From positions 1-6,604 of the forward strand of contig CAJFTV010000067.1 in the NCBI GenBank assembly GCA_904420055.1: a DNA stretch of 6,604 nt, written 5' to 3'. Of this stretch, positions 1-6,444 are shown piece after piece. The notes beneath the pieces were generated by a model. It was not told where the DNA came from and searched no databases. It saw only the letters and a program-made list of their open reading frames with translations. The position numbers and the translations under genes are program-made. Each line of letters opens with the position of its first letter. Position 1 is the stretch's first letter. This DNA comes from Candidatus Alloscillospira gallinarum (GTDB lineage: Bacteria > Bacillota > Clostridia > Oscillospirales > Oscillospiraceae).

Positions 1-1
1 G

Positions 2-688
2 GCACAGGAGCGGGGCTATATCAAAATTGAATGTCACCAGATACGTGATTACACCACAAACAAGCAAAATCAGGTAGACGACTATCCATACGGCGGCGGG
101 CGCGGCTGTGTCATTCAGGCACAGCCGCTCTATGACTGCTGGCGTCACATCTGCGATGTTGTCGGGCATCGGGCACACACGATATACATGTCGCCCTGCG
201 GAAAACCCTTCTGTCAGGCGGACGCACGCAGACTTAAGGACAGCTATGACAACCTGATTTTAGTCTGCGGCCATTATGAGGGGGTCGACCAGCGCTTTAT
301 TGACGAGTGTGTAGATGAGGAAATTTCCATAGGTGACTTTGTGCTGACAGGCGGTGAAATCCCCGCTATGGCCGTGGCTGACGCCGTGTGCCGTCTTGTG
401 CCGGGAGTACTCCCAGATGAAGAGTGCTATACAGACGAGAGCCACTGGAACGGACTTCTGGAATATCCCCAGTACTCTCGCCCCGAAGTGTGGAACGGCC
501 GAGCTGTCCCACCTGTTCTTCTGTCCGGCCACCATGCAAATATTGCGAGATGGCGGCGCAAACAGTCCATTATGCGCACACGGCTCCGCCGTCCCGACAT
601 GTACAGTGCACTCACCTTCACCACAAAAGAGGACAAAAAAATCCTTGCCGAAATTGAAAACGAATTGACCGGCAAAGATAACACTTGA
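2..688 (+). CDS. trmD: tRNA (guanine(37)-N1)-methyltransferase TrmD, 5'-truncated by window edge
   Basis: The reading frame is open from base 2 and gives 228 residues ending in TGA. TrmD transfers a methyl group from S-adenosylmethionine to G37 next to the anticodon, which prevents +1 frameshifting; it is a cytoplasmic SPOUT-class dimer with a trefoil knot. Visible signatures are DDYPYGGG near the start, the knot segments LILVCGHYEGVD and IGDFVLTGGEIPAMA, then GLLEYPQYSRPEVW, VPPVLLSGHHA and RRKQS. Compared from memory with E. coli TrmD (255 aa), the first visible residue matches about residue 25, so only some 24 N-terminal residues are missing. An internal ATG at 188 is not the start, because the conserved YGGG region lies upstream of it. 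Two oddities: the usual GGGxGM is GGGRGC, and the residue aligned with catalytic Asp169 is Glu (codon 437-439). The gene normally sits in an rpsP-rimM-trmD operon; those partners would lie to the left. Confidence 0.96.
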   Translation, partial: AQERGYIKIECHQIRDYTTNKQNQVDDYPYGGGRGCVIQAQPLYDCWRHICDVVGHRAHTIYMSPCGKPFCQADARRLKDSYDNLILVCGHYEGVDQRFIDECVDEEISIGDFVLTGGEIPAMAVADAVCRLVPGVLPDEECYTDESHWNGLLEYPQYSRPEVWNGRAVPPVLLSGHHANIARWRRKQSIMRTRLRRPDMYSALTFTTKEDKKILAEIENELTGKDNT

Positions 689-697
689 CAGCGCAGC

Positions 698-740
698 AAA
701 AACGGCGGAACCTTGAACAAGGCTACCGCCGCTTTTATTT
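698..740. terminator. Bidirectional intrinsic terminator between trmD and the HPr-like gene
   Basis: A perfect 6-bp GC stem, CGGCGG (703-708) with CCGCCG (726-731), is extended across a small internal loop by CCTT (711-714) with AAGG (719-722) around a GAAC tetraloop. On the + strand it is followed by CTTTTATTT (732-740). On the - strand it is followed by five T (complement of 698-702). It starts 14 bases after the trmD stop and ends 17 bases before the stop of the convergent HPr-like gene, so it is well placed to end both transcripts. Confidence 0.9.
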
Positions 741-757
741 CAGTTTTCTCTCTTTAA

Positions 758-985
758 TCAAACCATGAAAGGCTCAATGTCCTTTTTCAGGTGCTTGTAA
801 TCAACGTCGTCCTCAACAACAAGCTTTACCTCGTTCTCCATGGTCATGAGCATAAGACCCAGAAGGCTTTTTGCGTCAGCCTGACCCTGTTTTCCGTGAA
901 TCCAAATATCAAACGGATATTTTGTGGCAATTGCATTGAGCTTCTGTGCCTCTTCTGAGTCCTTAATTCTGATATTAAATATCAT
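758..985 (-). CDS. HPr-like protein lacking the phosphocarrier histidine
   Basis: This is a 75-residue protein, slightly shorter than usual HPr (about 85-88 aa). The central ADAKSLLGLM (residues 36-45) matches the HPr segment around regulatory Ser46 (NLKSIMGVM in Bacillus HPr, NAKSIMGLM in Crh), so S40 is the likely Ser46 equivalent. The preceding strand KYPFDIWIHG and the following EVKLVVEDD fit the HPr fold. The active-site loop GIHARPA is absent: residues 8-16 read KDSEEAQKL, with neither His15 nor Arg17. The only histidines (30, 65) are elsewhere. It therefore cannot act as a classical PTS phosphocarrier. A Crh-like or other regulatory role is possible but unproven. The ATG is supported by AAAGGAGT at 993-1000 (minus strand), 7 bases upstream. 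It has its own promoter and lies 167 bp downstream of the aminotransferase gene on the same strand, with no clear terminator between them. Confidence 0.8.
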   Translation of the reverse strand: MIFNIRIKDSEEAQKLNAIATKYPFDIWIHGKQGQADAKSLLGLMLMTMENEVKLVVEDDVDYKHLKKDIEPFMV

Positions 986-1034
986 TTAAAATACTCCTTT
1001 CGCAGACAAAAATTTGCTAACTTGTCTATGAATT

Positions 1035-1063
1035 ATTTTATCATGGTGAAATTTTACAGTCAA
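1035..1063 (-). promoter_or_regulatory. Sigma-A-type promoter for the HPr-like gene
   Basis: Reading the minus strand, TTGACT (complement of 1058-1063) is a 5/6 match to the -35 consensus. It is followed by a 17-base spacer and TAAAAT (complement of 1035-1040), a 5/6 match to the -10 box. The predicted start near 1028 gives a leader of roughly 43 nt that contains the AAAGGAGT ribosome binding site. Confidence 0.72.
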
Positions 1064-1152
1064 TACAAAACTAACTCTTTATCGTTCGAGATACCTTTTT
1101 TGCCAATCTGCTGAAATACTGTGCATTTTATTTGTAGAAGATGCATAAGTAC

Positions 1153-2343
1153 TTAACTTTTGAGAAAATGCTCCAGGCGGTTAAGACCTTTTTCAATATT
1201 TTCCATAGACGCGGCATAGGTCCATCTGACAAAATCCGGTGCGCCAAATCCGGAACATGGCACAACAGCGACATACTCCTTTTCAAGAAATGCCATCGCA
1301 AAATCATCGCCGTCTTTTATAAGTCTGCCGCCTATAGTCTTCCCCTTGAGCTTTTCAATATTCATCATAACATAAAACGCTCCGTCCGGCACAATACAGC
1401 TTACACCGTCTATTTCGTTCATGCGCTTGACTATGTAGTCGCGCCGCTGACGGAAAATGTCGCACATCGCCTTTACGCCTTCCTGCGGGCTTTTAAGCGC
1501 CTCTATTGCCGCCCACTGTGATATTGTGCTTGGGGCGCCAGTTGAGTGGCTTAAGTAGTTGGACATCACCTTTGCAATCTGAGCGTTTGATGCTGAAAAA
1601 CCTATGCGCCAGCCCGTCATGGCGTATGACTTGGATACTCCGCTTATCAGTATGGTGCGCTCCTTGACCTCCTCACCCAGTGATGCGACACTTGTAAACT
1701 CCTTGCCGTCATATACAAGGCCGGAATAAATCTCATCTGATATTATATACAGGTCATGCTTTACGCAAATCTGACACAACGCCTCAAGCTCCTCTTTTGA
1801 ATAGAGCATACCTGTCGGGTTTGACGGGTTATTAATTAGAAATGCCTTACTTTTTTCGGTAATTGCCGTCTCAAGCTGAGAGGGTGTTATTTTAAACTGC
1901 TGTTTTTCATCTGCCGTCACAACAACCGCCTTGCCCCCGGCCATTGCAACCGCCTCCGTATATGTGACCCAGTAAGGCGCAGGTACAATTACCTCGTCTC
2001 CCGGGTCAAGAAGTGTGACAAGAGAAATAAAAACATTGTGTTTTGCTCCGCTTGCTATTACAATTTCATTAGGGTCGTAATCAAGGTCAAAATCCATTTT
2101 TAGCCTGTAGGCCACCGCCTGTCGCAGGCCGGGAATTCCGGCAGAGGGTGTATATTTGCTCTTTCCGTCAACAATCGCCTTTATGCCGGCAAGCTTAATA
2201 TTATCGGGTGTCTCAAAATCAGGTTCACCAGTGCCAAATCCCACCACATCGTAACCATCGGCCATCATTTTTTTCGCAAGACTGTCAACTGCAAGTGTCG
2301 TTGATGCGTGTACTGAAGAAGCTATTTTTGACAACGATTTCAT
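1153..2343 (-). CDS. aspC: Pyridoxal-phosphate-dependent aspartate-type aminotransferase (class I/II, fold type I)
   Basis: The 396-residue cytoplasmic enzyme is the usual length for subgroup I-gamma aspartate aminotransferases. These exchange amino groups between aspartate or related amino acids and 2-oxoglutarate using PLP. Visible motifs in order: GFGTGEPDFETP (35-46), KYTPSAGIPGLR (63-74), the NNPSNPTG loop (171-178, Asn175 contacting PLP), SDEIY (202-206, Asp203 pairing with the pyridine nitrogen), SGVSKSYAMTGWRIG (234-248) with the Schiff-base Lys238, and FVRW with Arg373, the expected substrate alpha-carboxylate binder. No key residue is missing. The start is supported by GGAGGTT (minus strand, 2351-2357), 7 bases upstream, and a near-perfect promoter. 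The family includes prephenate and other aminotransferases, so exact substrate preference cannot be fixed from sequence. I see no convincing terminator before the HPr-like gene, so some read-through is likely. Confidence 0.93.
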   Translation of the reverse strand: MKSLSKIASSVHASTTLAVDSLAKKMMADGYDVVGFGTGEPDFETPDNIKLAGIKAIVDGKSKYTPSAGIPGLRQAVAYRLKMDFDLDYDPNEIVIASGAKHNVFISLVTLLDPGDEVIVPAPYWVTYTEAVAMAGGKAVVVTADEKQQFKITPSQLETAITEKSKAFLINNPSNPTGMLYSKEELEALCQICVKHDLYIISDEIYSGLVYDGKEFTSVASLGEEVKERTILISGVSKSYAMTGWRIGFSASNAQIAKVMSNYLSHSTGAPSTISQWAAIEALKSPQEGVKAMCDIFRQRRDYIVKRMNEIDGVSCIVPDGAFYVMMNIEKLKGKTIGGRLIKDGDDFAMAFLEKEYVAVVPCSGFGAPDFVRWTYAASMENIEKGLNRLEHFLKS

Positions 2344-2373
2344 TCTTTATAACCTCCATTGATAATTGACATG

Positions 2374-2402
2374 ATTATATACCTTATCCTGCATTTTATC
2401 AA
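2374..2402 (-). promoter_or_regulatory. Near-consensus sigma-A promoter for the aminotransferase gene
   Basis: On the minus strand TTGATA (complement of 2397-2402, 5/6 to the -35 consensus) is followed by exactly 17 bases and a perfect TATAAT (complement of 2374-2379). The predicted start near 2367 leaves a short leader of about 24 nt before the ATG, with the GGAGGTT ribosome binding site inside it. The leader is too short for a riboswitch. Confidence 0.8.
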
Positions 2403-2429
2403 GTAATTAACCTGATATTTTTATCTGAT

Positions 2430-2458
2430 TTGCATTACTTTTATGTATATATTGCATT
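2430..2458. repeat. Two TTGCATT direct repeats in the divergent intergenic region
   Basis: TTGCATT occurs at 2430-2436 and again at 2452-2458, a 22-bp offset close to two turns of the DNA helix. A related TGCATTTT lies at 2390-2397 within the spacer of the aminotransferase promoter. They sit between the divergent aminotransferase and comEC genes, where a shared regulator could bind. The repeats are short and the region is AT-rich, so chance is a real alternative. Confidence 0.3.
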
Positions 2459-2462
2459 TTTC

Positions 2463-2493
2463 TTTACATAAGCGGGGGTTATTTCACAATAAT
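2463..2493 (+). promoter_or_regulatory. Weak candidate promoter for the comEC operon
   Basis: TTTACA (2463-2468) and AATAAT (2488-2493) each match 5 of 6 consensus bases but are separated by 19 bases, longer than ideal. No better pair with 16-18-base spacing was found between 2403 and 2514. If used, the leader would be about 27 nt and carry the AAGGAG site at 2515-2520. Confidence 0.3.
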
Positions 2494-2526
2494 CACTAAT
2501 AGAAATCACACTTTAAGGAGCCGTAT

Positions 2527-4776
2527 ATGCGCAGACTTGTGTTATTCGCATCACTTTTTGCCGCGGGGCTTTTTGCGGCGGTATATATTCTTCCGGACAA
2601 TATTATTTTACCAGCAGCAGGCGTCTGTGCCGCTTTCATTTTTCTTTTCCTGTTTTTTCGCGGAACGGCAAGACGAAGGGTCTTTATCATCTTCCTTGCC
2701 CTGACCCTGAGCCTTACTTATTTCACAGTTTACCGGCTTCTTTCAGTCGAGCCGGACAGGTCGCTGGCCGGTGAGGCCGAAAAAATTCAGGCTGTTGTTC
2801 TTTCCTCACCGCGCGAGACTGATAGTTTCATTTCCTACAGAATAAGGCTCTGTCCTGAGTCCGGAGGAACAGCCCGTGCAAACCTCTACACCACCGCCGA
2901 CCTTGAAATTGGCGATATTATTGAAGTATCAGGCACTATTTCTGACGCAGGTGGCGAGAGTGACACATACCGCAATTACTACTATTCAAGCGGCATTTAC
3001 CTCACGATATTTACTGATGAAGTCTCAAAAACAGGCGAGAAGTCGGGCAGCATTTCACTCTTCCCTGCCAAGGCGACAAGCTATGTCACAAAAACAATAC
3101 GCAGCATATTTCCCGTGAGCACGCGGGAATTTGCCGTTTCGCTTATAACCGGCGACCGCTCAGCGTTCACATCTGATGAGCAGGTGGCCTACAATTTCAG
3201 CACTACCGGTCTTTACCATATTATAGCCGTATCCGGAATGCATTTGACTTTTCTGCTGGCCCTGCCGATGCTGCTGCTCAAAAATAAGCGGCGTTTTGCC
3301 ATTTTTGCAATCCCGCTTACAATCTTTTACATGGCATTTACGGGCTTCACTCCGTCCATATGCCGTGCGGGAATAATGCAGATTTCCCTCATGTGTTCCT
3401 ATCTTTTCCGGAGGGAGGCGGACAGTCTTACATCACTTTTCACGGCACTGTTAATTCTTCTGCTTATAAATCCCTACTCAATCGCCAGCGTAAGCCTTCA
3501 GCTGTCATTTCTGTCCATGCTTGGACTTATTCTTTTCAGCCAGCGGATATGTGACGGCGTGCGCAGGCATCTGCCTGACAAGCTCAGGAAAAGCCGCGCA
3601 GTCACTTATATTCTGTCCGGTCTTTCAGCATCTGTGTCCGTCACAATATTTATAGTACCTCCCGTGGCAGTTTATTTCGGGAATATCTCTCTCATCTCCC
3701 CGCTTTCATCATTTGTGGTTGTCACAGTGCTCTCAATTGCTTATCCGCTTTGCATAATCGCGTGTATTGCGGGACTTATTTTTGCACCTGCCGGAGCTGT
3801 CCTGGCGTTACCAGCCTCCTTTCTCCTGACAGTCATAATGAAAGCTGTCACATTCTTTGCATCTATCCCATTTGCCTCTGTAACAACGGAAAACCCGTAT
3901 ATCCTCGTCTGGCTTGTCTTTGTCTACATTCTCGGGATAATCTGCGCACTGGCCAAATTACCGCTAAGCCGGACAGCCTTTCCCGCCGGCATATCAGTAA
4001 TTTTTCTCTGCGCAGCTCTCATTCTCCCATCTTTTTCAGGAAACGCAAATGTGATGAAAGTGACTTTTCTTAACGTAGGACAGGGTTTGTGTACTGTTAT
4101 AGAAAAGGGAGACCTTGTCACAGTGGTAGACTGCGGCAGCTCGTCAAGTGACACCGCTGGTGAAACTGCCGCAAATTTTCTGAAAAGCCGCGGGAAAAAT
4201 ACCATCGACCTGCTTATCCTCACCCATTACCATGAGGACCACACAAACGGTCTCGGGTACCTTTTGTCAGCGATGAATGTAAAAACCATTGCCGCGCCTG
4301 ACCCTGCCGATGACGACGGCAGCAGCGACGTAATTACACTTGCCAAACGCTATGGACAGGATATAGAATATATATCAGAAAATACCTCAGCTGAGATGGA
4401 CGGGTGCGTAATCTCAATCTTTGCCCCGCTTATGGGTAAGGGAGAAAACGAGAGATGTCTCTCTGTCCTGGCAACCCAGGAAGATTTTGACGTCCTCATA
4501 ACCGGTGATATGCCGGAAGAAGGAGAAATAATGCTGATTGAGAGTGCCGAGCTCCCCGATATAGAAGTATTGTCCGTGGGCCATCACGGCTCCGCCACAT
4601 CTGCACATGAGATGCTTTTAGATACACTGACACCTGAAGCCGCCGTAATATCTGTAGGGGAAAACAGTTACGGACACCCGTCGGCAGAAACCATCACAAG
4701 GCTGCAAGAAAGAGATATTTCCGTATTCAGGACGGATATATCAGGCGATATAACTGTCTCACCCCAAACAGAATAA
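2527..4776 (+). CDS. comEC: ComEC/Rec2 family DNA internalisation channel
   Basis: ComEC is the polytopic inner-membrane protein through which single-stranded DNA enters during natural transformation. The 749 residues show the full three-part layout. Hydrophobic segments lie at about 5-22, 27-45 and 52-70, followed by a soluble DUF4131/OB-like part (about 75-175). The Competence domain (about 198-475) carries YNFSTTGLYHIIAVSGMHLTF-type residues (222-242) and GFTPSICRAG (273-282), with many membrane helices; a further hydrophobic segment spans about 486-502. The metallo-beta-lactamase-like domain (508-749) has FLNVGQG (514-520), the metal motif HYHEDH (567-572), LITGD (657-661), GHHGS (685-689) and YGHP (715-718). 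All metal-ligand motifs are intact, so this is not a decayed copy. The ATG has AAGGAG 6 bases upstream (2515-2520). It heads a tight operon with holA and the M5-like gene. No comEA or comEB is visible nearby. Confidence 0.95.
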   Translation: MRRLVLFASLFAAGLFAAVYILPDNIILPAAGVCAAFIFLFLFFRGTARRRVFIIFLALTLSLTYFTVYRLLSVEPDRSLAGEAEKIQAVVLSSPRETDSFISYRIRLCPESGGTARANLYTTADLEIGDIIEVSGTISDAGGESDTYRNYYYSSGIYLTIFTDEVSKTGEKSGSISLFPAKATSYVTKTIRSIFPVSTREFAVSLITGDRSAFTSDEQVAYNFSTTGLYHIIAVSGMHLTFLLALPMLLLKNKRRFAIFAIPLTIFYMAFTGFTPSICRAGIMQISLMCSYLFRREADSLTSLFTALLILLLINPYSIASVSLQLSFLSMLGLILFSQRICDGVRRHLPDKLRKSRAVTYILSGLSASVSVTIFIVPPVAVYFGNISLISPLSSFVVVTVLSIAYPLCIIACIAGLIFAPAGAVLALPASFLLTVIMKAVTFFASIPFASVTTENPYILVWLVFVYILGIICALAKLPLSRTAFPAGISVIFLCAALILPSFSGNANVMKVTFLNVGQGLCTVIEKGDLVTVVDCGSSSSDTAGETAANFLKSRGKNTIDLLILTHYHEDHTNGLGYLLSAMNVKTIAAPDPADDDGSSDVITLAKRYGQDIEYISENTSAEMDGCVISIFAPLMGKGENERCLSVLATQEDFDVLITGDMPEEGEIMLIESAELPDIEVLSVGHHGSATSAHEMLLDTLTPEAAVISVGENSYGHPSAETITRLQERDISVFRTDISGDITVSPQTE

Positions 4777-4789
4777 AAAGGAGTATATC

Positions 4790-5836
4790 ATGGCAAAAAA
4801 TGCTGTTTCACAGGAATATAAGGACTTTATACAGGCGGTAAACGACGGAAATCCCGGAAGCTTTTATATATTTTATGGGCCGGAGCGCTATCTTTTGGAG
4901 TTTTACCTCACAAAACTCCGGGAAACTTTAGTGCCAGAAGGGCTTGACGAGTTTAACTACCGCCGATTTGAGGGGAAAGGTCTCACTATACCGAAACTGA
5001 TAGACGCTGTAGACTCCCTGCCGGTATTTTCGAGCCGCACTTTCATAGAAATACACGACTATGACATTTTTTCACAGCCTTCTGACACCACAGAAAAGCT
5101 TATCTCCCTTTTTTCCGACCTGCCGGACTATATCTGCCTTGTAATTTCATACGATACAATCGAGTTTAAACCCGACAAGCGTCTGAAGTCTGTAAAAAGC
5201 CTTCTGTCCAAAGCCAAATGTGTGGAGTTTGCCCATCAGGAAGAGAAAAAGGTTGTCCGGTGGATTTTAAACCACGTAAAAAGCCACAGAAAAACCATGT
5301 CCTCTCAGGACGGAGAGTACATGTGCATGCTCACAGGCGGAGATATGACTACTCTGAACACCGAAATCGAAAAGCTGTGCACGTATGTATCAGGTGAAAA
5401 CATTACCCGTGAGGACATTGACGTCTGCGTCTCTCCCACCAGCCAGGCAGTTACGTATAAGCTCACAAACGCCATATCCGCCGGCAAATACGACGAAGCG
5501 GCCGATATTTTGTCCCAGCTTCTTGACAACAATGAGCCGCCCCATAAAATTCTTTTCAGCGTGTCGCTTGTAATGCGGCAGCTTTTGTGGGCAAAACTCT
5601 GCTTAAACGAGGACAGGCCTGTCAAATACTATATGGACACCTTTGGCATAAGATTTGATTTTCAGGCGAGAAACCTGTATTCTGCCGCAAAGCGTCTTAC
5701 CTTGGAGCAGTGCCGTGAAAATGTGCTCCTGTGCGGCAGCGCTGCTCTGGAAATGAACAGTACCAGCGACTATGACAGCGTCATAAAAGAGCTTGTCAGC
5801 AAAATTGCGCTCTCAGGAAAGGTGGTGCACCTTTGA
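4790..5836 (+). CDS. holA: DNA polymerase III subunit delta (clamp loader)
   Basis: HolA is the clamp-loader subunit that contacts and opens the beta sliding clamp in the cytoplasm during replication. The 348 residues match the normal family length. The N-terminal AAA+-like domain shows SFYIFYGPERYLLEFY (24-39), the family's degenerate GxExxL replacing a true P-loop, and DSLPVFSSRTFIEI (75-88), the region matching the clamp-binding LPxF segment (L77, F80). Further on come FAHQEEKKVVRWI (147-159), the LTGGDMTTLNTEIEKL helix (181-196), and a C-terminal collar domain from about 218. As expected for delta it has no Walker A motif. ATG at 4790 has AAGGAG at 4778-4783, and the gap to comEC is only 13 bp, so the two are co-transcribed; the same order exists in Bacillus subtilis. 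The 3' end overlaps the next start by 4 bases (TTGA). Confidence 0.95.
   Translation: MAKNAVSQEYKDFIQAVNDGNPGSFYIFYGPERYLLEFYLTKLRETLVPEGLDEFNYRRFEGKGLTIPKLIDAVDSLPVFSSRTFIEIHDYDIFSQPSDTTEKLISLFSDLPDYICLVISYDTIEFKPDKRLKSVKSLLSKAKCVEFAHQEEKKVVRWILNHVKSHRKTMSSQDGEYMCMLTGGDMTTLNTEIEKLCTYVSGENITREDIDVCVSPTSQAVTYKLTNAISAGKYDEAADILSQLLDNNEPPHKILFSVSLVMRQLLWAKLCLNEDRPVKYYMDTFGIRFDFQARNLYSAAKRLTLEQCRENVLLCGSAALEMNSTSDYDSVIKELVSKIALSGKVVHL
5818..5836 (+). promoter_or_regulatory. Ribosome binding site and stop/start overlap coupling holA to the M5-like gene
   Basis: AAAGGTGG (5818-5825) lies 7 bases before a TTG codon (5833-5835), which overlaps the holA TGA stop (5834-5836) as TTGA. This fixes the start at TTG rather than the in-frame GTG at 5845 and implies translational coupling: a ribosome ending holA can restart in the -1 frame. 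Confidence 0.75.
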
Positions 5837-6444
5837 AAAAACAGGTGCGTGAGGTTATAATTGTAGAGGGCCGATACGATAAAAACGCCGTGCTTCAGGC
5901 AGTTGACGCCACCGTATTTGAAACCTCAGGTTTCGGAATTTTTAAAGACAGGGATAAGCTGCGTCTCTTTTCCGCCCTTGCGGCAAAGCGCGGTCTTATA
6001 GTCCTCACCGACAGTGACAGCGCCGGATTTCTAATAAGGAACAGAATAAAGGGCCTGTCCCCGTCGGAGAACATAAAGCACGCATATATACCAGACATAC
6101 CTGGCAAAGAGCGACGCAAACGGGTCCAGTCCAAGGAGGGAAAACTCGGCGTTGAAGGTATGAGCCCTGAAATAATTTTAGATGCGCTCAAACGCGCGGG
6201 AGCTACTTTTGAAAATTCTGATGCAGAAAAGAACCATGGTGAAAAAGTTACTAAAACAGACTTTTACAATCTCGGGCTGACAGGAACCCCGGACAGCAGC
6301 AAAAACAGGAGCATTGTAATCTCTCACCTCGGCCTTCCGGCGCTTATCACCACAAACGGACTTATTGACGCTGTGAACGTCCTGCTCCCACGAAAAGAGT
6401 TTATTGAAATGTGTGCCAATCTCCTGAAAAAGACGGAATTATAA
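5833..6444 (+). CDS. rnmV: Ribonuclease M5-like Toprim protein (5S rRNA maturation)
   Basis: RNase M5 cuts both sides of the 5S rRNA precursor, in Bacillus with help from ribosomal protein L18. The 203-residue protein has an N-terminal Toprim domain: IIVEGRYDKNAV (9-20, catalytic Glu12), then LIVLTDSDSAGFLIRNRI (55-72) with the DxD pair Asp60/Asp62, HAYIP (83-87), and LGVEGMSPEIILDAL (105-119), which matches the GVEHAS-type segment of B. subtilis RnmV. The C-terminal part (about 138-203), including TDFYNLGLTG, resembles the RNase M5 C-terminal (DUF4093-type) region. It is slightly longer than the 186-residue Bacillus enzyme, with a basic KERRKRVQSK stretch (92-101) that could contact RNA. It starts with TTG, overlapping holA. 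Bacillus rnmV neighbours rsmA; no rsmA appears in the 160 bases downstream. Another Toprim nuclease role is possible but less likely. Confidence 0.82.
   Translation: MKKQVREVIIVEGRYDKNAVLQAVDATVFETSGFGIFKDRDKLRLFSALAAKRGLIVLTDSDSAGFLIRNRIKGLSPSENIKHAYIPDIPGKERRKRVQSKEGKLGVEGMSPEIILDALKRAGATFENSDAEKNHGEKVTKTDFYNLGLTGTPDSSKNRSIVISHLGLPALITTNGLIDAVNVLLPRKEFIEMCANLLKKTEL

Noticed and set aside
427..720. 97-codon minus-strand frame and overlapping plus-strand frames within trmD
   Set aside because: They overlap conserved trmD sequence in other frames; the minus frame also starts inside the terminator hairpin.
1141..1521. 126-codon reading frame on the + strand
   Set aside because: It lies fully antisense to the aminotransferase 3' end, has no ribosome binding site or recognisable motif, and is a shadow of that gene.
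2479..2492. TTATT/AATAA hairpin in the comEC upstream region
   Set aside because: Five A-T pairs only, too weak to support a regulatory structure.
2496..2690. 64-codon minus-strand frame across the comEC start
   Set aside because: It is low-complexity, Lys/Ala-rich, antisense to comEC, and has no family signature.
3924..4223. 99-codon minus-strand frame inside comEC
   Set aside because: Antisense to the conserved metallo-beta-lactamase domain of ComEC; no independent support.
5895..6191. 98-codon minus-strand frame inside the M5-like gene
   Set aside because: Antisense to the Toprim motifs, with composition typical of a shadow frame.
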